From Gari tellinella (lineage: Eukaryota; Mollusca; Bivalvia; Cardiida; Psammobiidae), in contig OV277857.1 in NCBI GenBank assembly GCA_922989275.2, positions 48,275,083-48,339,082 of the forward strand: a DNA stretch of 64,000 nucleotides, given 5' to 3'. Both the position numbers and the translations under genes were made by a program. The notes under the pieces are model-generated. The model had not been told where the DNA came from and did no database searches. It saw only the letters and a list, made by a program, of their open reading frames with translations. Positions 18,411 through 31,500 of this stretch are shown here, in pieces (the stretch's first letter is position 1; the number at the start of each line of letters is the position of its first letter).

Positions 18411-21400
18411 GCTTTTGCAACTGTAACAGACAGCTTAAGGCTAAGTGGCTCGTGCAACTGTAACAGACAGCTTAAGGCTAGAAATTGGCTCATGTAACTG
18501 AAATAGACAGTTTTAGACTATCAACTGTCTAAGGCTACTGACACATACAACTTAAGGCTAAATGGCTCGTGCAACACAGACAGCTTAAGGCTAGCAATTG
18601 GCTCATGTAACTTAAATAGACAGCTTAAGGCTATCAACTGGCTCATGTAACTGAAACAGACAGCTTAAGTCTAAGTGGCTCGTGCAACTGAAACAGATAG
18701 CTTAAGGCTACCAACAGGCTCATGCAACTAAAACAGATAGCTGAAGGCTATCAACTGGCTCATGCAACTGAAACAGATAGCTTAAGGCTAAGTGGCTCGT
18801 TAGGCTATCAACTGGCTCATGCAACTAAAACAGATAGCTTAACGCTAGCAATTAGATCATGTAAATGAAATAGATAGCTTAAGGCTAAGTGGCTCGTGTA
18901 ACTGTAACAGACAGTTTAAGGCTAAGTGGCTCGTGCAACTGTAACAGACAGCTTAAGGCTAAGTGGCTCGTGCAACTGTAACAGACAGCTTAAGGCTAGA
19001 AATTGGCTCATGTAACTGAAATAGACAGTTTTAGACTATCAACTGTCTAATGCTACTGAAACATACAACTTAAGGCTAAGTGGCTCGTGCAACACAGACA
19101 GTTTAAGGCTAGCAATTGGCTCATGTAACTGAAATAGACAGCTGAAGGCTATCAACTGGCTCATGTAACTGAAACAGACAGCTTAAGTCTACGTTGCTCG
19201 TGCAACTGAAACAGAAAGCTTAAGGCTACCAACTGGCTCATGCAACTTAAACAGATAGCTGAAGGCTATCAACCGGCTCATGCAACTGAAACAGATAGTT
19301 TAAGGCTAAGTGGCTCGTGCAACTGTAACAGACAGCTTAAGGCTATCAACTGGCTCATGCAACTAAAACAGATAGCTTAACGCTAGCAACTAGATCATGT
19401 TAATGAAATAGATAGCTTAAGGCTAAGTGGCTCGTGTAACTGTAACAGACAGCTTAAGGCTAAGTGGCTTTTGCAACTGTAACAGACAGCTTAAGGCTAA
19501 GTGGCTCGTGAAACTGTAACAGACAGCTTAAGGCTAAGTGGCTCGTGCAACTGTAACAGACAGCTTAAGGATAGCAATTGGCTCATGTAACTGAAATAGA
19601 CAGCTTTGGACTATCAACTGGCTAATGCTACTGAAACATACAACTTAAGGCTAAGTGGCTCGTGCAACGCAGACAGCTTAAGGCTAGCAATTGGCTCATG
19701 TAACTGAAATAGACAGCTTAAGGCTATCAACTGGCTCATGTAACTGAAACAGACAGCTTAAGTCTAAGTGGCTCGTGCAACTGAAACAGATAGCTTAAGG
19801 CTACCAACAGGCTCATGCAACTAAAACAGATAGCTGAAGGCTATCAACTGGCTCATGCAACTGAAACAGATAGCTTAAGGCTAAGTGGCTCGTGCAACTG
19901 TAACAGACAGCTTAAGGCTATCAACTGGCTCATGCAACTAAAACAGATAGCTTAACGCTAGCAAATAGATCATGTAAATGAAATAGATAGCTTAAGGCTA
20001 AGTGGCTCGTGTAACTGTAACAGACAGCTTAAGGCTAAGTGGCTTTTGCAACTGTAACAGACAGCTTAAGGCTAAGTGGCTCGTGCAACTGTAACAGACA
20101 GCTTAAGGCTAAGTGGCTCGTGTAACTGTAACAGACAGCTTAAGGCTAAGTGGCTCGTGCAACTGTAACAGACAGCTTAAGGATAGCAATTGGCTCATGT
20201 AACTGAAATAGACAGCTTTGGACTATCAACTGGCTAATGCTACTGAAACATACAACTTAAGGCTAAGTGGCTCGTGCAACGCAGACAGCTTAAGGCTAGC
20301 AATTGGCTCATGTAACTGAAATAGACAGCTTAAGGCTATCAACTGGCTCATGTAACTGAAACAGACAGCTTAAGTCTTAGTGGCTCGTGATAGCTTAAGG
20401 CTACCAACAGGCTCATGCAACTAAAACAGATAGCTGAAGGCCATCAACTGGCTCATGCAACTGAAACAGATAGCTTAAGGCTAAGTGGCTCGTGCAACTG
20501 TAACAGACAGCTTAAGGCTATCAACTGGCTCATGCAACTAAAACAGATAGCTTAACGCTAGCAAATAGATCATGTAAATGAAATAGATAGCTTAAGGCTA
20601 AGTGGCTCGTGTAACTGTAACAGACAGCTTAAGGCTAAGTGGCTTTTGCAACTGTAACAGACAGCTTAAGGCTAAGTGGCTCGTGCAACTGTAACAGACA
20701 GCTTAAGGCTAGAAATTGGCTCATGTAACTGAAATAGACAGTCTTAGACTATCAACTGTCTAAGGCTACTGAAACATACAACTTAAGGCTAAGTGGCTCG
20801 TGCAACACAGACAGCTTAAGGCTAGCAATTGGCTCATGTAACTTAAATAGACAGCTTAAGGCTATCAACTGGCTCATGTAACTGAAACAGACAGCTTAAG
20901 TCTAAGTGGCTCGTGCAACTGAAACAGATAGCTTAAGGCTACCAACAGGCTCATGCAACTAAAACAGATAGCAGAAGGCTATCAACTGGCTCATGCAACT
21001 GAAACAGAGAGCTTAAGGCTAAGTGGCTCGTTAGGCTATCAACTGGCTCATGCAACTAAAACAGATAGCTTAACGCTAGCAATTAGATCATGTAAATGAA
21101 ATAGATAGCTTAAGGCTAAGTGGCTCGTGTAACTGTAACAGACAGTTTAAGGCTAAGTGGCTCGTGCAACTGTAACAGACAGCTTAAGGCTAAGTGGCTC
21201 GTGCAACTGTAACAGACAGCTTAAGGCTAGAAATTGGCTCATGTAACTGAAATAGACAGTATTAGACTATCAACTGTCTAATGCTACTGAAACATACAAC
21301 TTAAGGCTAAGTGGCTCGTGCAACACAGACAGCTTAAGGCTAGCAATTGGCTCATGTTACTGAAATAGACAGCTGAAGGCTATCAACTGGCTCATGTAAC

Positions 21401-22273
21401 TGAAACAGACAGCTTAAGTCTACGTTGCTCATGCAACTGAAACAGATAGCTTAAGGCTACCAACTGGCTCATGCAACTTAAACAGATAGCTGAAGGCTAT
21501 CAACCGGCTCATGCAACTGAAACAGATAGCTTCAGGCTAAGTGGCTCGTGCAACTGTAACAGACAGCTTAAGGCTATCAACTGGCTCATGCAACTAAAAC
21601 AGATAGCTTAACGCTAGCAACTAGATCATGTAAATGAAATAGATAGCTTAAGGCTAAGTGGCTCGTGTAACTGTAACAGACAGCTTAAGGCTAAGTGGCT
21701 TTTGCAACTGTAACAGACAGCTTAAGGCTAAGTGGCTCGTGAAAATGTAACAAACAGCTTAAGGCTAAGTGGCTCGTGCAACTATAACAGACAGCTTAAG
21801 GATATTAATTGGCTCATGTAACTGAAATAGACAGCTTTGGACTATCAACTGGCTAATGCTACTGAAACATACAACTTAAGGCTAAGTGGCTCGTGCAACG
21901 CAGACAGCTTAAGGCTAGCAATTGGCTCATGTAACTGAAATAGACAGCTTAAGGCTTTCAACTGGCTCATGTAACTGAAACAGACAGCTTAAGTCTAAGT
22001 GGCTCGTGCAACTGAAACAGATAGCTTAAGGCTACCAACAGGCTCATGCAACTAAAACAGATAGCTGAAGGCTATCAACTGGCTCATGCAAATGAAACAG
22101 ATAGCTTAAGGCTAAGTGGCTCGTGCAACTGTAACAGACAGCTTAAGGCTATCAACTGGCTCATGCAACTAAAACAGATAGCTTAACGCTAGCAAATAGA
22201 TCATGTAAATGAAATAGATAGCTTAAGGCTAAGTGGCTCGTGTAACTGTAACAGACAGCTTAAGGCTAAGTGG
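18411..22273 (+). repeat. 2231 bp higher-order repeat, best example
   Basis: The variant box GCTTTTGCAAC occurs at 18411, 19467, 20042, 20642, 21698 and 22273. The spacings are 1056, 575, 600, 1056 and 575 bp, so three box pairs are exactly 2231 bp apart. The 600-1056-575 order recurs at 25573-26173-27229-27804 and at 29877-30477-31533-32108. Other markers (CTACGTTGCTC, CTCGTGATAGCTTAAG, CTCGTTAGGCTATC) also recur at about 2.23 kb or multiples with insertions. Confidence 0.85.
18504..18531. repeat. Recurrent hairpin-forming monomer variant (example)
   Basis: TAGACAGTT and AACTGTCTA form a perfect 9 bp inverted repeat around a 10 base loop. Ordinary monomers lack the pairing because they read CAGCTT and CTGGCT at these places. 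The same variant recurs near 19022-19049, 20733 (one mismatch), 21255, 22367, 24000, 24597, 26268 and many later sites. Confidence 0.75.
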
Positions 22274-25200
22274 CTTTTGCAACTGTAACAGACAGCTTAA
22301 GGCTAAGTGGCTCGTGCAACTGAAACAGACAGCTTAAGGCTAGAAATTGGCTCATGTAACTGAAATAGACAGTTTTAGACTATCAACTGTCTAAGGCTAC
22401 TGAAACATACAACTTAAGGCTAAGTGGCTCGTGCAACACAGACAGCTTAAGGCTAGCAATTGGCTCATGTAACTTAAATAGACAGCTTAAGGCTATCAAC
22501 TGGCTCATGTAACTTAAATAGACAGCTTAAGGCTATCAACTGGCTCATGTAACTGAAACAGACAGCTTAAGTCTAAGTGGCTCGTGCAACTGAAACAGAT
22601 AGCTTAACGCTAGCAACTAGATCATGTAAATGAAATAGATAGCTTAAGGCTAAGTGGCTCGTGTAACTGTAACAGACAGCTTAAGGCTAAGTGGCTTTTG
22701 CAACTGTAACAGACAGCTTAAGGCTATGTGGCTCGTGTAACTGTAACAGACAGTTTAAGGCTAAGTGGCTCGTGCAACTGTAACAGACAGCTTAAGGCTA
22801 AGTGGCTCGTGCAACTGTAACAGACAGCTTAAGGCTAGCAATTGGCTCATGTAACTGAAATAGACAGCTTTGGACTATCAACTGGCTAATGCTACTGAAA
22901 CATACAACTTAAGGCTAAGTGGCTCGTGCAACGCAGACAGCTTAAGGCTAGCAATTGGCTCATGTAACTGAAATAGACAGCTTAAGGCTATCAACTGGCT
23001 CATGTAACTGAAACAGACAGCTTAAGTCTAAGTGGCTCGTGCAACTGAAACAGATAGCTTAAGTCTACCAACAGGCCCATGCAACTAAAACAGATAGCTG
23101 AAGGCTATCAACTGGCTCATGCAACTGAAACAGATAGCTTAAGGCTAAGTGGCTCGTGCAACTGTAACAGACAGCTTAAGGCTATCAACTAGCTCATGCA
23201 ACTAAAACAGATAGCTTAACGCTAGCAAATAGATCATGTAAATCAAATAGATAGCTTAAGGCTAAGTGGCTCGTGTAACTGTAACAGACAGCTTAAGGCT
23301 AAGTGGCTTTTGCAACTGTAACAGACAGCTTAAGGCTAAGTGGCTCGTGCAACTGTAACAGACAGCTTAAGGCTAAGTGGCTCGTGTAACTGTAACAGAC
23401 AGCTTAAGGCTAAGTGGCTCGTGCAACTGTAACAGACAGCTTAAGGATAGCAATTGGCTCATGTAACTGAAATAGACAGCTTTGGACTATCAACTGGCTA
23501 ATGCTACTGAAACATACAACTTAAGGCTAAGTGGCTCGTGCAACGCAGACAGCTTAAGGCTAGCAATTGACTCATGTAACTGAAATAGACAGCTTAAGGC
23601 TATCAACTGGCTCATGTAACTGAAACAGACATCTTAAGTCTAAGTGGCTCGTGATAGCTTAAGGCTACCAACAGGCTCATGCAACTAAAACAGATAGCTG
23701 AAGGCCATCAACTGGCTCATGCAACTGAAACAGATAGCTTAAGGCTAAGTGGCTCGTGCAACTGTAACAGACAGCTTAAGGCTATCAACTGGCTCATGCA
23801 ACTAAAACAGATAGCTTAACGCTAGCAAATAGATCATGTAAATGAAATAGATAGCTTAAGGCTAAGTGGCTCGTGTAACTGTAACAGACAGCTTAAGGCT
23901 AAGTGGCTTTTGCAACTGTAACAGACAGCTTAAGGCTAAGTGGCTCGTGCAACTGTAACAGACAGCTTAAGGCTAGAAATTGGCTCATGTAACTGAAATA
24001 GACAGTTTTAGACTATCAACTGTCTAAGGCTACTGAAACATACAACTTAAGGCTAAGTGGCTCGTGCAACACAGACAGCTTAAGGCTAGCAATTGGCTCA
24101 TGTAACTGAAACAGACAGCTTAAGTCTAAGTGGCTCGTGCAACTGTAACAGACAGCTTAAGGCTAGCAATTGGCTCATGTAACTTAAATAGACAGCTTAA
24201 GGCTATCAACTGGCTCATGTAACTGAAACAGACAGCTTAAGTCTAAGTGGCTCGTGCAACTGAAACAGATAGCTTAAGGCTACCAACAAGCTCATGCAAC
24301 TAAAACAGATAGCTGAAGGCTATCAACTGGCTCATGCAACTGAAACAGATAGCTTAAGGCTAAATGGCTCGTTAGGCTATCAACTGGCTCATGCAACTAA
24401 AACAGATAGCTTAACGCTAGCAACTAGATCATGTAAATGAAATAGATCGCTTAAGGCTAAGTGGCTCTAGTAACTGTAACAGACAGTTTAAGGCTAAGTG
24501 GCTCGTGCAACTGTAACAGACAGCTTAAGGCTAAGTGGCTCGTGCAACTGTAACAGACAGCTTAAGGCTAGAAATTGGCTCATGTAACTGAAATAGACAG
24601 TTTTAGACTATCAACTGTCTAATGCTACTGAAACATACAACTTAAGGCTAAGTGGCTCGTGCAACACAGACAGCTTAAGGCTAGCAATTGGCTCATGTAA
24701 CTTAAATAGACAGCTTAAGGCTATCAACTGGCTCATGTAACTGAAACAGACAGCTTAAGTCTAAGTGGCTCGTGCAACTGAAACAGATAGCTTAAGGCTA
24801 CCAACAGGCTCATGCAACTAAAACAGATAGCTGAAGGCTATCAACTGGCTCATGCAACTGAAACAGATAGCTTAAGGCTAAGTGGCTCGTGCAACTGTAA
24901 CAGACAGCTTAAGGCTATCAACTGGCTCATGCAACTAAAACAGATAGCTTAACGCTAGCAACTAGATCATGTAAATGAAATAGATAGTTTAAGGCTAAGT
25001 GGCTCGTGTAACTGTAACAAACAGCTTAAGGCTAAGTGGCTTTTGCAACTGTAACAGACAGCTTAAGGCTAAGTGGCTCGTGTAACTGTAACAGACAGCT
25101 TAAGGCTAAGTAGTTCGTGCAACTGTAACAGACAGCTTAAGGCTAAGTGGCTCGTGCAACTGTAACAGACAGCTTAAGGCTAGCAATTGGCTCATGTAAC

Positions 25201-25572
25201 TGAAATAGACAGCTTTGGACTATCAACTGGCTAATGCTACTGAAACATACAACTTAAGGCTAAGTGGCTCGTGCAACGCAGACAGCTTAAGGCTAGCAAT
25301 TGGCTCATGAACTGAAATAGACAGCTTAAGGCTATCAACTGGCTCATGCAACTAAAACAGATAGCTGAAGGCTATCAACTGGCTCATGCAACTGAAACAG
25401 ATAGCTTAAGGCTAAGTGGCTCGTGCAACTGTAACAGACAGCTTAAGGCTATCAACTGGCTCATGCAACTAAAACAGATAGCTTAACGCTAGCAAATAGA
25501 TCATGTAAATGAAATAGATAGCTTAAGGCTAAGTGGCTCGTGTAACTGTAACAGACAGCTTAAGGCTAAGTG

Positions 25573-28500
25573 GCTTTTGCAACTGTAACAGACAGCTTAA
25601 GGCTAAGTGGCTCGTGCAACTGTAACAGACAGCTTAAGGCTAAGTGGCTCGTGTAACTGTAACAGACAGCTTAAGGCTAAGTGGCTCGTGCAACTGTAAC
25701 AGACAGCTTAAGGATAGCAATTGGCTCATGTAACTGAAATAGACAGCTTTGGACTATCAACTGGCTAATGCTACTGAAACATACAACTTAAGGCTAAGTG
25801 GCTCGTGCAACGCAGACAGCTTAAGGCTAGCAATTGGCTCATGTAACTGAAATAGACAGCTTAAGGCTATCAACTGGCTCATGTAACTGAAACAGACAGC
25901 TTAAGTCTAAGTGGCTCGTGATAGCTTAAGGCTACCAACAGGCTCATGCAACTAAAACAGATAGCTGAAGGCCATCAACTGGCTCATGCAACTGAAACAG
26001 ATAGCTTAAGGCTAAGTGGCTCGTGCAACTGTAACAGACAGCTTAAGGCTATCAACTGGCTCATGCAACTAAAACAGATAGCTTAACGCTAGCAAATAGA
26101 TCATGTAAATGAAATAGATAGCTTAAGGCTAAGTGGCTCGTGTAACTGTAACAGACAGCTTAAGGCTAAGTGGCTTTTGCAACTGTAACAGACAGCTTAA
26201 GGCTAAGTGGCTCGTGCAACTGTAACAGACAGCTTAAGGCTAGAAATTGGCTCATGTAACTGAAATAGACAGTTTTAGACTATCAACTGTCTAAGGCTAC
26301 TGAAACATACAACTTAAGGCTAAGTGGCTCGTGCAACACAGACAGCTTAAGGCTAGCAATTGGCTCATGTAACTTAAATAGACAGCTTAAGGCTATCAAC
26401 TGGCTCATGTAACTGAAACAGACAGCTTAAGTCTAAGTGGCTCGTGCAACTGAAACAGATAGCTTAAGGCTACCAACAGGCTCATGCAACTAAAACAGAT
26501 AGCTGAAGGCTATCAACTGGCTCATGCAACTGAAACAGAGAGCTTTAGGCTAAGTGGCTCGTTAGGCTATCAACTGGCTCATGCAACTAAAACAGATAGC
26601 TTAACGCTAGCAATTAGATCATGTAAATGAAATAGATAGCTTAAGGCTAAGTGGCTCTAGTAACTGTAACAGACAGTTTAAGGCTAAGTGGCTCGTGCAA
26701 CTGTAACAGACAGCTTAAGGCTAAGTGGCTCGTGCAACTGTAACAGACAGCTTAAGGCTACAAATTGGCTCATGTAACTGAAATAGACAGTTTTAGACTA
26801 TCAACTGTCTAATGCTACTGAAACATACAACTTAAGGCTAAGTGGCTCGTGCAACACAGACAGCTTAAGGCTAGCAATTGGCTCATGTAACTGAAATAGA
26901 CAGCTGAAGGCTATCAACTGGCTCATGTAACTGAAACAGACAGCTTAAGTCTACGTTGCTCGTGCAACTGAAACAGATAGCTTAAGGCTACCAACTGGCT
27001 CATGCAACTTAAACAGATAGCTGAAGGCTACCAACCGGCTCATGCAACTGAAACAGATAGCTTAAGGCTACGTGGCTCGTGCAACTGTAACAGACAGCTT
27101 AAGGCTATCAACTGGCTCATGCAACTAAAACAGATAGCTTAACGCTAGCAACTAGATCATGTAAATGAAATAGATAGCTTAAGGCTAAGTGGCTCGTGTA
27201 ACTGTAACAGACAGCTTAAGGCTAAGTGGCTTTTGCAACTGTAACAGACAGCTTAAGGCTAAGTGGCTCGTGAAACTGTAACAGACAGCTTAAGGCTAAG
27301 TGGCTCGTGCAACTGTAACAGACAGCTTAAGGATAGCAATTGGCTCATGTAACTGAACTAGACAGCTTTGGACTATCAACTGGCTAATGCTACTGAAACA
27401 TACAACTTAAGGCTAAGTGGCTCGTGCAACGCAGACAGCTTAAGGCTAGCAATTGGCTCATGTAACTGAAATAGACAGCTTAAGTCTATCAACTGGCTCA
27501 TGTAACTGAAACAGACAGCTTAAGTCTAAGTGGCTCGTGCAACTGAAACAGATAGCTTAAGGCTACCAACAGGCTCATGCAACTAAAACAGATAGCTGAA
27601 GGCTATCAACTGGCTCATGCAACTGAAACAGATAGCTTAAGGCTAAGTGGCTCGTGCAACTGTAACAGACAGCTTAAGGCTATCAACTGGCTCATGCAAC
27701 TAAAACAGATAGCTTAACGCTAGCAACTAGATCATGTAAATGAAATAGATAGCTTAAGGCTAAGTGGCTCGTGTAACTGTAACAGACAGCTTAAGGCTAA
27801 GTGGCTTTTGCAACTGTAACAGACAGCTTAAGGCTAAGTGGCTCGTGCAACTGTAACAGACAGCTTAAGGCTAGAAATTGGCTCATGTAACTGAAATAGA
27901 CAGTTTTAGACTATCAACTGTCTAAGGCTACTGAAACATACAACTTAAGGCTAAGTGGCTCGTGCAACACAGACAGCTTAAGGCTAGCAATTGGCTCATG
28001 TAACTTAAATAGACAGCTTAAGGCTATCAACTGGCTCATGTAACTGAAACAGACAGCTTAAATCTAAGTAGCTCGTGCAACTGAAACAGATAGCTTAAGG
28101 CTACCAACAGGCTCATGCAACTAAAACAGATAGCTGAAGGCTATCAACTGGCTCATGCAACTGAAACAGATAGCTTAAGGCTAAGTGGCTCGTTAGGCTA
28201 TCAACTGGCTCATGCAACTAAAACAGATAGCTTAACGCTAGCAACTAGATCATGTAAATGAAATAGATAGCTTAAGGCTAAGTGGCTCGTGTAACTGTAA
28301 CAGACAGTTTAAGGCTAAGTGGTTCGTGCAACTGTAACAGACAGCTTAAGGCTAAGTGGCTCGTGCAACTGTAACAGACAGCTTAAGGCTAGAAATTGGC
28401 CCATGTAACTGAAATAGACAGCTTAAGGCTATCAACTGGCTCATGTAACTGAAACAGACAGATTAAGTCTAAGTGGCTCGTGCAACTGAAACAGATAGCT

Positions 28501-31500
28501 TAAGGCTACCAACAGGCTCATGCAACTAAAACAGATAGCTGAAGGCTATCAACTGGCTCATGCAACTGAAACAGATAGCTTAAGGCTAAGTGGCTCGTTA
28601 GGCTATCAACTGGCTCATGCAACTAAAACAGATAGCTTAACGCTAGCAACTAGATCATGTAAATGAAATAGATAGCTTAAGGCTAAGTGGCTCGTGTAAC
28701 TATAACAGACAGTTTAAGGCTAAGTGGCTCGTGCAACTGTAACAGACAGCTTAAGGCTAAGTGGCTCGTGCAACTGTAACAGACAGCTTAAGGCTAGAAA
28801 TTGGCTCATGTAACTGAAATAGACAGTTTTAGACTATCAACTGTCTAATGCTACTGAAACATACAACTTAAGGCTAAGTGGCTCGTGCAACACAGACAGC
28901 TTAAGGCTAGCAATTGGCTCATGTAACTTAAATAGACAGCTTAAGGCTATCAACTGGCTCATGTAACTGAAACAGACAGCTTAAGTCTAAGTGGCTCGTG
29001 CAACTGAAACAGATAGCTTAAGGCTACCAACAGGCTCATGCAACTAAAACAGATAGCTGAAGGCTATCAACTGGCTCATGCAACTGAAACAGATAGCTTA
29101 AGGCTAAGTGGCTCGTGCAACTGTAACAGACAGCTTAAGGCTATCAACTGGCTCATGCAACTAAAACAGATAGCTTAACGCTAGCAACTAGATCATGTAA
29201 ATGAAATAGATAGCTTAAGGCTAAGTGGCTCGTGTAACTGTAACAGACAGCTTAAGGCTAAGTGGCTTTTGCAACTGTAACAGACAGCTTAAGGCTAAGT
29301 GGCTCGTGTAACTGTAACAGACAGCTTAAGGCTAAGTAGCTCGTGCAACTGTAACAGACAGCTTAAGGCTAAGTGGCTCGTGCAACTGTAACAGACAGCT
29401 TAAGGCTAGCAATTGGCTCATGTAACTGAAATAGACAGCTTTGGACTATCAACTGGCTAATGCTACTGAAACATACAACTTAAGGCTAAGTGGCTCGTGC
29501 AACGCAGACAGCTTAAGGCTAGCAATTGGCTCATGTAACTGAAATAGACAGCTTAAGGCTATCAACTGGCTCATGTAACTGAAACAGACAGCTTAAGTCT
29601 AAGTGGCTCGTGCAACTGAAACAGATAGCTTAAGTCTACCAACAGGCCCATGCAACTAAAACAGATAGCTGAAGGCTATCAACTGGCTCATGCAACTGAA
29701 ACAGATAGCTTAAGGCTAAGTGGCTCGTGCAACTGTAACAGACAGCTTAAGGCTATCAACTGGCTCATGCAACTAAAACAGATAGCTTAACGCTAGCAAA
29801 TAGATCATGTAAATCAAATAGATAGCTTAAGGCTAAGTGGCTCGTGTAACTGTAACAGACAGCTTAAGGCTAAGTGGCTTTTGCAACTGTAACAGACAGC
29901 TTAAGGCTAAGTGGCTCGTGCAACTGTAACAGACAGCTTAAGGCTAAGTGGCTCGTGTAACTGTAACAGACAGCTTAAGGCTAAGTGGCTCGTGCAACTG
30001 TAACAGACAGCTTAAGGATAGCAATTGGCTCATGTAACTGAAATAGACAGCTTTGGACTATCAACTGGCTAATGCTACTGAAACATACAACTTAAGGCTA
30101 AGTGGCTCATGCAACGCAGACAGCTTAAGGCTAGCAATTGACTCATGTAACTGAAATAGACAGCTTAAGGCTATCAACTGGCTCATGTAACTGAAACAGA
30201 CATCTTAAGTCTAAGTGGCTCGTGATAGCTTAAGGCTACCAACAGGCTCATGCAACTAAAACAGATAGCTGAAGGCCATCAACTGGCTCATGCAACTGAA
30301 ACAGATAGCTTAAGGCTAAGTGGCTCGTGCAACTGTAACAGACAGCTTAAGGCTATCAACTGGCTCATGCAACTAAAACAGATAGCTTAACGCTAGCAAA
30401 TAGATCATGTAAATGAAATAGATAGCTTAAGGCTAAGTGGCTCGTGTAACTGTAACAGACAGCTTAAGGCTAAGTGGCTTTTGCAACTGTAACAGACAGC
30501 TTAAGGCTAAGTGGCTCGTGCAACTGTAACAGACAGCTTAAGGCTAGAAATTGGCTCATGTAACTGAAATAGACAGTTTTAGACTATCAACTGTCTAAGG
30601 CTACTGAAACATACAACTTAAGGCTAAGTGGCTCGTGCAACACAGACAGCTTAAGGCTAGCAATTGGCTCATGTAACTTAAATAGACAGCTTAAGGCTAT
30701 CAACTGGCTCATGTAACTGAAACAGACAGCTTAAGTCTAAGTGGCTCGTGCAACTGAAACAGATAGCTTAAGGCTACCAACAGGCTCATGCAACTAAAAC
30801 AGATAGCTGAAGGCTATCAACTGGCTCATGCAACTGAAACAGAGAGCTTAAGGCTAAGTGGCTCGTTAGGCTATCAACTGGCTCATGCAACTAAAACAGA
30901 TAGCTTAACGCTAGCAATTAGATCATGTAAATGAAATAGATAGCTTAAGGCTAAGTGGCTCGTGTAACTGTAACAGACAGTTTAAGGCTAAGTGGCTCGT
31001 GCAACTGTAACAGACAGCTTAAGGCTAAGTGGCTCGTGCAACTGTAACAGACAGCTTAAGGCTACAAATTGGCTCATGTAACTGAAATAGACAGTTTTAG
31101 ACTATCAACTGTCTAATGCTACTGAAACATACAACTTAAGGCTAAGTGGCTCGTGCAACACAGACAGCTTAAGGCTAGCAATTGGCTCATGTAACTGAAA
31201 TAGACAGCTGAAGGCTATCAACTGGCTCATGTAACTGAAACAGACAGCTTAAGTATACGTTGCTCGTGCAACTGAAACAGATAGCTTAAGGCTACCAACT
31301 GGCTCATGCAACTTAAACAGATAGCTGAAGGCTATCAACCGGCTCATGCAACTGAAACAGATAGCTTAAGGCTAAGTGGCTCGTGCAACTGTAACAGACA
31401 GCTTAAGGCTATCAACTGGCTCATGCAACTAAAACAGATAGCTTAACGCTAGCAACTAGATCATGTAAATGAAATAGATAGCTTAAGGCTAAGGGGCTCG

